DNA of 64,000 nucleotides from Pinus tabuliformis (Eukaryota; Streptophyta; Pinopsida; Pinales; Pinaceae): contig CM062819.1 in assembly GCA_031772625.1 (NCBI GenBank), positions 1,230,981,070-1,231,045,069 of the forward strand, in the 5' to 3' direction. This document shows, piece after piece, positions 1-10,747 of the stretch. Position 1 is the first letter of the stretch; each line of letters opens with the position of its first letter. The notes under the pieces are model-generated. The model was given only the letters and a program-made list of their open reading frames with translations, ran no database searches and was not told the DNA's origin. The position numbers were made by a program, and so were the translations under genes.

Positions 1-1
1 G

Positions 2-604
2 GCCAAGGTTCAGCTAGAGTTGAACCTTCATATAGCAGAGCTGCGGTTGAAGGCATAGCCTTCAGCTCCTCCAGAGGTAAGGGAACAGTGCGCCAGCACC
101 ATTACATCGGGGATGGAGGATATCAGCAGTGTAGTGAGGGACTGCACCAAAATGTTGGAAGAATCGTTCAAGGTCCTCACCAATCTACAGGAGGACCCGA
201 ACATATAGCGCTTAGAAATAGAGGCGCGTGAGCTACAGCAGCAGTATGACAATGTCAAAGGGACCGCATAGACGGTGGCCCTGACACAGAGGCTCGCACG
301 AATGCAATAGGCCAAAGTGCTTAAGGAGAAACTAGATGCAACACGACACAGAGAAATGGTTTTGAAGGCATGTGTTCAGCCTTGGATCAATGAGGCCTTC
401 GTAATCACGACAATAATTAAAGACAAGCTTGCGTAGATGTAGGGGACGCAAGAACAGATACAGGGGAGCAGTTCTAACACTGTGGTCTTGGAACAATGCA
501 TACAAGAGATACAACAGGCATCCGCTCAGTGCGCTGCCCACCTTGCAACGGTCTTAGTAGAGTTGGGAGGTCTCCACGCAAAGATCTCCGCACTGACAGA
601 GTGA
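2..604 (+). pseudogene. Element K: decayed ORF next to the 3' LTR
   Basis: One reading frame runs from base 2 to a terminal TGA at 602-604. It is broken by six internal stops at 56, 206, 269, 308, 434 and 440, and all six are TAG. Between stops the translation is rich in Glu, Gln, Leu, Lys and Arg, as in a helical or coiled-coil protein, and has no gag, protease, RT or integrase motif. It ends 24 bases before an LTR. Its position and composition resemble the accessory ORFs of plant gypsy elements, but I could not align it with the other two such ORFs in this window. The N-terminal part lies outside the window. That it is a former ORF is fairly secure; its function is unknown. Confidence 0.5.
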
Positions 605-628
605 CTTGAGGGCGAGTCACGATGTTTG

Positions 629-1419
629 TGTTGGGGGCCTGTTGGGCATGGGATCCCCCCAAGGCAAGTTTTTGGGCTTGTATAAATAGAGCGAGGCTCT
701 AAGTGTAAAGAGACAACTAAGGAAATCAACCAATCAAGCATTGACTCAAAGTGTAGAGTCGGGTCTTTGGGTCATAGAGTAGGAGAAGGCTCTGCAGCTG
801 AGTGCACAGAGGCCTAGTAGTCTGTAGCTGAGTGCGCGGACCCCTGCAGCTGAGTGCGCAGGGCAGGTTGAGTCTGTAACCGTTGAAAGCATTAATAAAG
901 AGAAGTTTTACCATATTTTTGTGTATCTTTTCCTGTTTTATGCATTGAATTATATTGGGTGTGAATTGCAAGTTTACTATTTATTTACTACACGAAATTA
1001 TATGAATTTGCTGAATAAATGAATATAATATAAGGTATATGTTTATGCGTAAATAACTAACTGTTATAAGAAGATAAGTAAGATCTGGGAGGGTGACTAG
1101 GGGAAATACCATAGATCACTACTCTAGTAGCGCGAAATCCCCACAGCCCTTGGGTAGGGCTACGCGAAGACAAATATAACTAGGTCGTGAAGGCCTCGCA
1201 AGCCAGGGAAGGGCGTGAAGTAACCTGCGTGAAAGTATTCACAGTTGGACTAAATCAACCCCTTAGACATCCCAAGGGTGCGGAAACATGGTTCCAGCAT
1301 TCCCCCCATACTACTTCAGGTGAGACCTCAGTCTGCGCTCTGCAGACTGTTGCCGAAAGGGCTAGTAGTATAGGGATTTGTTTGGCTAATTAACTCTGAA
1401 CCTGGGTGAGGCCCCAACA
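629..1419 (+). mobile_element. 3' LTR of element K
   Basis: A 791-base block begins TGTTGGGGGCC and ends GGCCCCAACA, a perfect short terminal inverted repeat with TG...CA ends. Inside are a TATA box (TATAAATAGA at 681-690) and an AATAAA signal (894-899), in the order expected for a plus-strand LTR. Three copies of an 18-base CTGCAGCTGAGTGCGCAG-like unit lie at 792-809, 822-839 and 844-861, between TATA box and polyA signal. The coding remnant lies upstream, so this is a 3' LTR and the rest of K is outside the window. On its right the minus-strand copia X resumes at 1420, so K inserted into X. Confidence 0.75.
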
Positions 1420-2226
1420 AGCCAACATTGCACAACCTTAACAAACTCCATCATGATTTACTCGAATCTCAGGCATTCTATAAACCATATTTTTCAACTT
1501 AATCAAGGCTTCATGGTGAAGGTGAGCAAATATCCGGTGCCACAACTCACATTGATGAGAAGTATCATGAACCAAGGCTCGCATAGGGCTCCCAAATACT
1601 TTATATAGACCCTCATTTCTAGGATATGTAGAATTGTCCCCAAGTATTATATTCAAATCAAACTCCCTCTCAACCAAGTTTGAGAGGACTTCTCTATAGC
1701 CATTGACATTTCTAAAAGCCCCACTATCTACCAACCAACTATCAAAAGAATCCATAGGAGAGGAACTAGAAAGAGCAGAAACAAGAAAGTACCTAGATTG
1801 AGTTTCAGTTGCATTATTATCATAGCTTGGACTTCTTGATCTCTTTTGAGGATGGTGACCTTCTTCGCAAGAAGTAGGAGCTTCTCTTCTTCTTCTATTA
1901 CTAGACCTATTTTTGTTGCAGCTATGATTGTTGTTGTTGGACCTTGGAGAATTGTTATTTTCTGGAAAGTATCATTCATAGTGACCATGCTGGTGGAAAT
2001 TGTAGCATTGAACTTGTGACATGTCCCTTTTAATTCTTCTATTGGATTTCTTGGATGTTGGAGAAAGCTTTCTTGAATTATATGGTCCTCCTCATTCTTT
2101 CCTCATCTTGGATTGAGAAGCAAATGTAGTGGGTTCTCCTTCTTCATGATTTTGAATTCTTCCTGTAGAGATCATCCAAGTCTCCTCTTGAATGCACTTG
2201 CCTAATAGTTCATCAAATGAAGGAAA
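1420..2226 (-). pseudogene. Element X: copia gag C-terminus, protease, GAG-pre-integrase
   Basis: The minus strand encodes, in order, a gag segment (SFDELLGKCIQEE at about 2215-2175), a degenerate CCHC knuckle that has lost Cys positions (CYNFHQHGHYE then a stop), a copia protease active site (WLVDSGA near 1735) and a GAG-pre-integrase LWHRxxxH region near 1550. Several stops interrupt it. The frame ends at K's LTR. On the other side, the gag is cut at 2226 by element A. The missing upstream gag resumes at 58347 in the same strand and frame, so the two pieces were once contiguous. Confidence 0.8.
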
Positions 2227-3247
2227 TGTTGGAATAATTCAAAGTGGTGGCTTATTAAATCAATTTTCCTTAACCTTAATATTTTCTTGTGAACTTTGTT
2301 AGTATTCTTGTGTTCTTTATTTAGATATTTTCATCAAACAAATATCAAGAAGAAAAATAGTAGAAATAGGGCACAAAAATTAGGCTCTTAGCTAAGGCAA
2401 AACCCCTCCAAGGGGAAAACCTGAAAAACTCTTCGCTTCTTACAGAATCTACTTCCAATGAGACACAAAGACCCAAACGCTAGACCAAGTCCTCCTCCAA
2501 GTACCAATTCATCCCTTCCAACAAGTCCTTCCTGTATCTAGCACCAACCAACTTCAAACTACAACTTCCACCTATTAGCTTCAATACAACTACTTCAACC
2601 TACAAATTTGGCACTGTAGTTGTTGCAGAAACCATAGCTCTACTCTTCAAGAGGTTTCCCTTGATCAAGACAACTTCTTCCAAGGTCAACAAAGTCAAAA
2701 AAAAATATCTTATTCTTTCAGCTGCTTGATACTACAACTCATCATACTCCAACTCATACCTACAATTGTGGCCTTCTTGAAATCTGCAAAAATGAATCCT
2801 TCATGCATGTGAGAGAGATAGAACCCAAAAACAAGATTTTCATTCTTCCTTTCTTCTTCTATACCTTTACTATATTCTTATCCTACTTACTAGTTATAAA
2901 TCAAACTTGCTTCTTGAGATCAAACTTATGAGTGAGTCCCAAATGGGGTCAAGCTACTTGTATTTATAGCTTTTCCAAGGGGTCAAATTGCCTCCTTTAG
3001 GCCAGCCTAAAGCTTCCAGGGTCGACTTGTACTTTTGGAGTTTCCAGGACTTTATAGACTCAAAAATAATTCTTTTACAAGATACATTTTTCCTGAAAGG
3101 GTCTTATAAACATGATGTTGACTATTTTGTCTCGTGACAATATATCCTATGAACTAACAAACCCTAGAATCATGAAGAAGATGCTTTTACCTAGAAGACC
3201 ATAAAAAATGAGCATGAAACCCATGTTTTAAAATAATAACTTTTTCT
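2227..3247 (-). repeat. Element A 3' LTR, part 1 (interrupted by B)
   Basis: Begins TGTTGGAATAATTC on the plus strand and aligns along its length with 57258-58270 (about 10% or more different by eye). A minus-strand TATA box (TATAAATA, plus 2961-2968) matches one at the same place in the other copy. Element B inserted at 3247/3248. The LTR resumes after B at 21495 and ends with TTTTCAACA at 21585. Confidence 0.8.
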
Positions 3248-4525
3248 TGTTGGAAATATTGAGAGGGGGGTGAATCAGTATTTTCTTTCAATTGTTATTA
3301 TTATGAGTTATATTCTTCACAATTTAATCATAGAAACATATAAGAATAATTTTATTGACTATAAAAGAATAAGTACAATGTATGATAATTATTCTCAAGA
3401 ACCAACTTGGTTTTTGATGAGGCTCTGACCTCTAAGGCTTTGACCCTATCTCATCCAAGGCACCAACCTTGAGTTTAGGAGCACCAACTCCAAGGACACC
3501 AATCCTTTAGTTTTAAAAAAGAATGTAGATGGAACTTACATGAGATGCTTCATTGATTCAGGCAAACCTTCTTTATTGCTCAATGTTCCATTATTCTCCT
3601 TTGTGCTATCTTCAACTCAGGGTTGCTTGAATTCATTGTACATTATGATTTTTGTTGTTGTTGTTAAGGGGATATCTTCATACATAAGGATAGTCCGTAA
3701 TTTACCATAATTTAGTCTTCAAAACACCATAAGACAGTCTGCAATTTAGACTTCGAAGACAACATAAGGCAATCCGCAATCCAAGCTTCAAAAACATCAT
3801 GAGATAGTCCGCAATTCAGTCTTTTGTGCAAGTCCATGGAGGCAGAGAGATAAGCATCGTGCTTCTATGCAGTTTGTGGAGGCTAATGGATGAACACCAA
3901 GATTTTTTGCAGTCCTCAACAATGTTTCATGTCACCATAACAAAAGATTGTCTTCTTCATGCTTGTCCGAGAAGGTGTTGTTTCTTTTATGCCCTTGTCT
4001 TCTAACTGTTCACAATATTTGAATAGATATTCGTGCTACTTCATGTACTTCTACTACACTTTGAATTACTTGACTGCCTTTTTCACCAAATTCTTGTACT
4101 TGAAATAGAGTTCTAACCTCTTATTTATACACGTTATGTGCCCTCATAATGAACAGTCACATCTTCTAGGTCAAGCCGACATGACTTGTCTTAATACAGG
4201 TCAGCTCAATAGGCAGAGAATTAATTTAATCTTTAAAAATCAATTTCTCTCTCGTTATTTGGAATTTTGGGACACATAATAGCTCATTAGAAAGGTAAAA
4301 TTATGCCCTTTCAGATGGTCCAGGTCTCATGATGAAATTTCTTTTCTAAGATAGAAAATAAATAAATAAATTATTTCATGTGACTGATCATTTAATAGTG
4401 CAGAAATGGAGGAAGGGCAAAGTGTCTTTGAGTGTTGGGCTTCTTCATCATTAGGTTTCTTCATTGATTGCCACCATGTCCCTGCCTTCTTCAATATATT
4501 GACATCAATGACAACTAGATTAACA
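3248..4525 (-). repeat. Element B 3' LTR
   Basis: Starts TGTTGGAAAT and ends GATTAACA on the plus strand, and is collinear with 20223-21494. A minus-strand TATA box (TATAAATAA, plus 4121-4129) is at the same position as in the other copy (21096-21104). The polypurine tract lies just beyond its end at 4526-4540 (minus: GATAAAGGGGGAAAT), with a second purine run at about 4562-4575. Confidence 0.88.
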
Positions 4526-6155
4526 ATTTCCCCCTTTATCATTAGATGACAATATCTTTTTTCTCCCCCCTTTGACATCAATGGCAAAGGAGTGCACAAG
4601 GACTCCCCCTGTCATGCGACATCTTAAGAATCATCTTAGTGTGATGCTAGAGCAATAAACCCCATCTTTTGGCGAAGATGTTCAAATTATTCTCGAGGAA
4701 GAGGTTTTGTTATCATCAATCTGCTCCTTGGTATTGATATATTCCAACTTTATGTTTTTCTCAGCTACTTGTTCACGAAGGAAATGATTTTTGATTGGTA
4801 TATGTTTGGTCTTTGATTGCATCACTGGATTTTTGCTAAGACTGATAGCACTTGTGTTATCACAATAGATTGTGATTGGTTTATTGGTATCTATGTTGAC
4901 ATCCTTCAAAGCTTCCTTAATCCATAATATTTGAGTACAACAATTTGTAGCAGCTATATACTCAGCTTCAATTGTATATAGTGATATGGATGTTTTTTTT
5001 TGCTGAGCTAAGATACTCGACAATCTCCCAGGAAGAATGCATTTCCACTAGTACTTTTTCGATCATCGATACTTCCAGCCCAATCAGCATCAGTGTATGT
5101 TGTCACAGTAAGAGTTGAGCTCTTAGGGTACCAAACCCCAAAATCAAGAGTTCCTTTTAAGTATCTGAGAATTCTTTTTACAGCCAACAAATGGGATTGT
5201 TTAGGAGCTGATTGAAATCTTCCCGCCATTCCTACTACTTGCATAATGTCAGGTCTCGTAGCAGTTAAGTATAAGAGGGCTCCAATTATTGACCTATAAT
5301 GAGTTGCATCTACCGGAGGAGATTCATCATCTTTGCTTAATTTTCAATCTATGGTCATAGGTGTGCTCATGGGTGCACAGTCTTCCATTCCATATCTTTT
5401 AAGCATGTCTTTAAGATATTTTTCTTGAGATATGAACATGCTTGTTGTGGTTTGAGTTACTTGTAGTCCAAGGAAGTAAGATAACTCTCCTATCATCTAC
5501 ATTTCGAACTTTTTTGACATGTTTTGAGCAAACTCATGGCTCATCTCGTCATTATTGCTAGCAAAAATCAGATCATCAACATAGACAAGAGTGACTAGTA
5601 ACTTATCCTCATCCATATTCATGTAGATATTACTTCCATCCACCCCCTTCTGAAGCCTTATTGTTGTAGATAGTGATCCAATCTTGCGTACCAAGCTCTA
5701 GGAGCTTGTTTCAACACATATAATTCCTTTTTCAACTTACAAACAAAGTCTTTTCCTTCTGTTAGATTAAACCCTTCTAGTTGCTCCATGTAGACTTCAT
5801 CCTTGAGTTACCCATTCAAAAATGTTGATTTTACATCCATTTGATAGACTTCGAATCATTTTGAACAAGAAAATGCCAAGAACATCCTTATAGCTTCCAT
5901 ACGAGCTACCGGTGCAAAGGTTTCTTCAAAGTCGATTCCTTCAATTTGTAAATAACCTTTACAAACAAGCCTTGCCTTATTTCTGATGATTTTTCCATCT
6001 TCATTCATTTTGTTGTTGAACACCCACTTGGTTCCAATTATATTTTTATCCTTTGGACAAGGTACCAGCTCCCATGTCTCATTCTTCTCGATTTGAGACA
6101 TTTCTTCTTCCATGGCTTCCACCCAATGAGGATCTTTACTTGCTTGAGTAAAAGT
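4526..6155 (-). pseudogene. Element B pol, distal half: RT and RNase H
   Basis: Minus-strand translation gives the copia RT N-terminus (WVEAMEEEM near 6120, [21 protein letters not shown]), the catalytic YVDDLIFASN near 5590, the C-terminal RT block (ADWAGSIDDRKSTSG near 5080) and copia RNase H (AEYIAATNCCTQ near 4960, KTKHI). At least five in-frame stops and several frameshifts separate these blocks. The frame continues on the far side of element F at about 16872. Confidence 0.88.
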
Positions 6156-6562
6156 TGTTAGATGATCCAAAAATAAATATTATCATAGGTTATTAAGTTA
6201 GAATAAAATAATTATTAATTTAAGATATTAACTTAATAATTATTAATCTAGAATATTTAATTATTTAATGGAGACATTTAGAATTAGTATATTGTTGTAA
6301 AAGATATGACTCTACAAATGTGTCGTATCTTAGGCTTTATTTTAGGAGAATTGTTAGTAAGATTGTTTGAATAGCTTTTACTGTAAGTGGACACTTGTTA
6401 TTGCATAAGTTATCCATAATTAGAGGTAGTTAGGACATTGAGCTTATAAATAGCTCATTGCAAGAGTGTTTGGTTGTTCGGTTGTAAACTCTTGCAAAAT
6501 TTCATATGTAATTATTTTTTCTGATTAATAAAATTACGTATTTGAGGACACTTTTGCCATTA
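6156..6562 (+). repeat. Element F 5' LTR
   Basis: Starts TGTTAGATGATCC and ends GCCATTA. TATAAATA is at 6445-6452, and AATAAA lies near 6527-6532. The shared sequence and the target duplication place the end at ...TTA rather than the usual ...CA. Confidence 0.88.
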
Positions 6563-6565
6563 TTG

Positions 6566-6577
6566 TGGTATCAGAGC
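6566..6577 (+). other. Element F primer-binding site
   Basis: TGGTATCAGAGC, complementary to the 3' end of initiator methionine tRNA, three bases after the LTR. This is the usual copia arrangement. Confidence 0.85.
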
Positions 6578-6579
6578 TC

Positions 6580-7486
6580 CAGTAATGTTGCAGTGGATGT
6601 GAGGAGGATATTCCAGCTCAACGAAGTCCTGGAAAAATCCATTGAATTGATCAGAAAATGATTGCAAGCTGGATGACGAAGCATTCCAGCTTTTCTCCTT
6701 TATCTTCTTCTCCAGCAAACCAACATGTGTTGGGAAGATAGATGCCTTCAATTTTTCTCTTCCTGAGATCACTGATGAGCCATTCAATAGAAGTATGAAT
6801 GTCCATCCTTTATTATCGTAATTGAATTTGGGTACCACAAATTTGATGCGGAGCTTGCGTTGCAAATCTTGAAAGATATACAGGGCAAGGATGCTCCTGA
6901 GTGACCGTCTGGCATAGTCTTCAATCTTTGGATATATTCTCCTTGTGGTATTCTGGTGTAGTCTTCATCATCAGCAGATGAGCGTAAAGTAAGTCCAAAC
7001 CCCTCAGCCCTCACTTTCCTCTTTTCTTCTTCCGATATTTTTGTTTCTCGTAGACAAGGCCCTGAAATTCCCTGCAACGCTAGCAACTCCGTTATATTCC
7101 CCCTCATTTGATGGCTTCTCCACGAATGCCACAATGGCCATGATGGCCTTGACGGGATCCACCGACTCTCCCATTATAGAATCTTCGCACTTCTTGGTGA
7201 CACTATTGAGTTCGGATGCTTCGTCTCCGGAAGGTGGTTCCACGTTAACTGCCTCAGATTTTTCTGGTGTCTCTTCTGATGGAGGAACGGCCTGATTTTT
7301 GTGTGACTCAGGGCACTCGCCTACAGAATTCTCTGACAGATTTGAAGAACTTCCCAGGAATTCAGTCGACGAAGGACTAAGAACGCTGGGATTCGAATCC
7401 CTCTTAGAAAGTTCATCGCGCAGCTCTTGGATCTTCAATTTCTTCCATTCTTTTGTGACCTTTGATGAATTTTCAGTTGTCGCCAT
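6580..7486 (-). pseudogene. Gene-like fragment, antisense inside F, possible SAP motif
   Basis: A protein-like minus-strand reading starts at an ATG at 7484-7486 (MATTENSSKVTKEWKK). Residues 12-30 (EWKKLKIQELRDELSKRD) resemble the start of a SAP DNA-binding helix pair; the match is weak because the second helix is not clear. A long Ser/Glu/Pro-rich stretch follows, then an acidic segment (SSADDEDYTRIP) in a second frame, then a compact hydrophobic/basic C-terminal part (KFVVPKFNYDNKGW) in a third. At least two frameshifts separate the three. No transposon domain was recognised and I do not know the parent gene. It lies opposite to F's direction and reaches F's primer site, so it looks like a captured host-gene fragment. 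It could instead be part of an unknown element. Confidence 0.45.
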
Positions 7487-7639
7487 TACCAGAAACCAAA
7501 GAATTATGTAATAGACCATGAAGTACAAATCTGGCAGAATTCGCAAAATTGTCCGTGGATTTGTCAAATCTGGTGTTTTGGTGCAAAGCAAAGTATTATA
7601 ATTGATGAATGCAGCAATAGAAATCATCGTTTCAACAAC

Positions 7640-9223
7640 AAGAATTTGGACTCCACACTGCCAGTCTCACACTTGCAGCTCATTCACTTTTTAATGTAAG
7701 TTTTAAATATTTTCATAAAGTTATTATAAATGAATGAGAGTTTAAAAGAACTTAAAAATGGATTAATGTTAATGGAGAGTGTTAGAGTCGGTCTAGTAGC
7801 CCTCCATCAGCGATCAAAACTCTTTGCATTTGCATAAGTAGGTGTCTCATCAGTGTCAATTTTTGCATCCCATTAGGCATGCCATAACCCTGATGGAGGA
7901 GCTGGTGTCTTTGTCCCCCTCTTGGCATTGCTGAATCAAGTCATTTCAGTCCTTAGTCACTTTCAAGCTTGTCTTGTCTTGTCTTGAGGTCAAATTCCTA
8001 GGTCTAGGGTTTTGGTCAAGTTTGTTTACAAGGTCATGTCTCTGAAGGTCAATAAGTGCTCAGCAAGCCAGAGGGATGATTTTAAAGGTGTTTCTTCGCA
8101 AATTTCTATCCTGTACAGTTAATTTTCACCTTGGATTTAAAAACCCTGTTTTTAAAGCCAAGGTCATTTTTCAAATTTTTGTAAAAAGTGATGAAATTTC
8201 AAAAAGCTTCCAAGGACAGAATGTAACCCTGGCTTCCTTGCCAAGATCCCTCAAATGATATCCCTGCAAAAAGTATCGAGCAAAAGCATTAAATGAGTCA
8301 ATTTCAAGACAAAGGAAACCAAAATGGTCAATTTTATAAAGTGTCAAAGGAAAACATTATAAAGTGGGTTTGGGCATGAAATTATTTCAAATCAAAGTTA
8401 TAAAAGCCCAATCTCCCTCCTTTTACCCTCATTGTGCATCTAACTCACTTGCAAGAGAGATTGGGCGAAGGTTTGAGCGAAATTTGTGAGCTGGATAGGC
8501 GCGCGACCCGTCAGACCAGGCGCGCGACCCGTCAGAGGTGCGCGACCCGTCAGGGCACCTCCAGCAGTGTAAAAGTTACACGGGCGCGACCCGTCAGTGG
8601 CGCGCGACCCGTTGGGTGAGGCGCGCGACCCGTCAGCGCTCTCCTTACCAAATCACCTGCAAATTCATCCAAGGAGCCAACAAAATTGCTAAATTGCCTA
8701 AGGTAGGCCCTCCAACTTACAAATTGTTGTTTGTATGGTTAAAGACATCATGAATACATTTTAAATATCTCATTGTGCAAGAGAAAAAGCTCTATATGGC
8801 TGTGGTTTAAAATTGTAAAATATGCCTAGGGTTTTATGCTGTTTTAAGATTTTTCCCTTGTAAATCATTTCTCCCATTTCCCATGTCATTTTCCTTGTCT
8901 TTCTATATAAATTTCCCTTTTAAATTTGTAAAGAAAACCTGAACCCTACCCCTTTTCCCTAAAAAAAAAAATGAAAAATCAAGCCCTAACCCTACCTCTC
9001 ATTATACCCATGTAAACAATGTATATAATGATGCATATGCAATGATTTTTGCAATGTTTTTTCCCTAAAATCCCTGTTTTATATATTTATTTCCATTTTC
9101 CCTTTAAAAGTGTCCCTCCCCTAACATTCCCCTCGTGCTCCTTGTCTCCTTGAAACAGCATATAAATCATCATTTTACAAGGTAGAAACAGCAGTACATT
9201 TTGGCCACTCTGCTCCTTAAACA
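7640..9223 (+). other. Non-coding leader upstream of accessory ORF G, with promoter
   Basis: No reading frame is convincing here. A block beginning TGTTAGAGTCGG at 7780 may be the start of an LTR, but I found no second copy. A TATA box (TTATAAAAGCCC at about 8399-8410) is followed within 100 bases by the GC-rich 14-mer array at 8501-8636 and then by about 590 bases of AT-rich leader to the ATG at 9224. The layout suggests promoter, transcribed leader and ORF on the plus strand. Confidence 0.45.
8501..8636 (+). repeat. Six-copy GCGCGACCCGTCAG array
   Basis: The 14-mer GCGCGACCCGTCAG occurs at 8501, 8522, 8540, 8584, 8602 (last bases TTGG) and 8623. Start-to-start distances are 21, 18, 44, 18 and 21, a symmetrical series. 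It is a CpG-rich island in very AT-rich DNA, about 90 bases downstream of a TATA box. Confidence 0.85.
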
Positions 9224-10747
9224 ATGTCAGAAACCGAAACCTATGAGCAGAGTGATGACCAGGCATCAGCTTCAGAGATTGAGGTACTGAGGAGGCCTCA
9301 TAAGGGTGGAAAGGGTGGTCATCATAAGAGAGAGGAGCCCACTTCTTTGACAGATTTACAGGCTTGTCCTATGGCAGTCTCATGTTTCCAGTACATCTCT
9401 TGCTATGAGTTTTGCGAGAGGATCTCTCGGATTCAGCACCACAGAGAGTTGGCTCGCCTATTTGTTTTACACTTGCATGATGGACATGTCAACCTTGCCG
9501 GGGTGGACTTTACATTGACACCCGAGATGATTGCACAGGCCACAGGGATACCTAATGTCAGAGAGGTATGGAATAAGCGCAAGGTGCTAGACAGTGTTCA
9601 TTTTGAGCCTTTCGTTAGACCAGCACTCATGAGGCACTTGACAGGTGTGTTTCCCTTCAGATTTCTCAAGAGTGAGTATGCTCCCATGATGAGGCTCATC
9701 ATGCTTTATTTTACCTGTGAGGGCATATTTTCACAGGTATATTCGTACCATATTCGCCTATTGATGCACTTCACATGGGTACGGATGATGAACATCCCTG
9801 TTTTCTTCTATCATAACATTGAGAGGATGGTGTCCATGATGCAGAGGAAGAGCCCAACACAGCAGTATAGGAGCCTTTACCATTATGGTCTGATTCAGCT
9901 TGTGGTATTACATCAGTTGGCTCAGCAGGGCATCTCATGGGAGGAGTTCATCTCTCGTGAGCTTTTCACAGCACCACCACCGCCACATCCTGAGGTTATT
10001 CACGAGGAGGGAGGACCATCACAGCAGCATGACATCCCCGTGTCTAGACATGTCAGCTCCTCACCATTGGTCACTTATCAGAGAGGCCAAAGGGCCTTAT
10101 TTGCAGCAGCTCGGTGAGTACTTTCTCCACAGCATGTGGAAGGGGTCTCGCCTTCTTCATCGGCTCAGCAAGTGTTATCTCCACATCAGGTGGAAGGGGC
10201 CTCGCTTTCTTCAGCAGCACAGGTATCAGAGAGGGGCAAGCAGCCCAGGATTGATGAGGGACCATCAGGTGTTCCGGATATAGAGCTTATTGATCTTGAT
10301 GTCAGTTCACCTAGCCGAGGGTCAAAGGAGATCATTCAGCACCTTAAAGCTGAAAATGATGCATTGCAGAGGAGATTAGAGGGGGCACAATGGACAATCT
10401 CATATCTAGAGCAGCGTAACAAGCAGTTGGAGGATGAGCAAGCTCTTGATGAGTTGTGGAGGATTCGTAGTGACCGCATCTTGAATAGAAGAAGACCCGG
10501 TGATCTATTGCCCGCTGAGCGAGAGTCCATGCTTATCCAGCTCAATGCTCACTTGGAGAGGCTGTTGGCTAAGGCCAAACAAGACAAAAAATTATTGAGA
10601 AACATGAAGAACCATTATTGGGCGAGGATGCACGTGTACAAGGCAAAGATGAAAATGTTCCAAAGGCGGTTGGCCAAGGCACAAAAAAGGAGAAAGAGGC
10701 CTGATCCCACTTATTTACCTATTCTAGAAGATTCATTCATGAAATAG
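9224..10747 (+). pseudogene. Accessory ORF of unit G, homologous to E's downstream ORF
   Basis: A 507-codon frame interrupted by one in-frame TGA at 10115-10117 (CGA to TGA would explain it); the ORF is otherwise open on both sides. The N-terminus (about residues 50-250) contains FTLTPEMIAQATGIP (96-110), YFTCEGIF (162-169), YSYH (173-176), YHYGLIQL (219-226) and SWEEFISRELF (238-248). It aligns nearly without gaps with the ORF at 32582-34258. A Pro/Ser-rich linker follows, then a coiled coil (about 370-425) and a basic tail ending with KRRKRP. No gag, protease, RT or integrase is present, so this is either a non-autonomous element or a stand-alone derivative. Family placement as a plant-retrotransposon accessory protein is inferred from E; biochemical function is unknown. 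Confidence 0.75.

Noticed and set aside
2..604. TAG used as a sense codon in K
   Set aside because: The same bias to TAG, TAA and TGA at conserved Gln, Arg and Trp is seen in D, F and H, where mutation explains it; E uses normal stops.
629..1419. LTR of X rather than of K
   Set aside because: X's coding frame runs into it from the opposite strand and is cut abruptly at 1420; the LTR's own promoter order is plus-strand.
8501..8636. CRISPR-like array of 14-mers
   Set aside because: Repeats are too short and spacers range from 4 to 30 bases; the surroundings are plant retrotransposon DNA with no cas genes.
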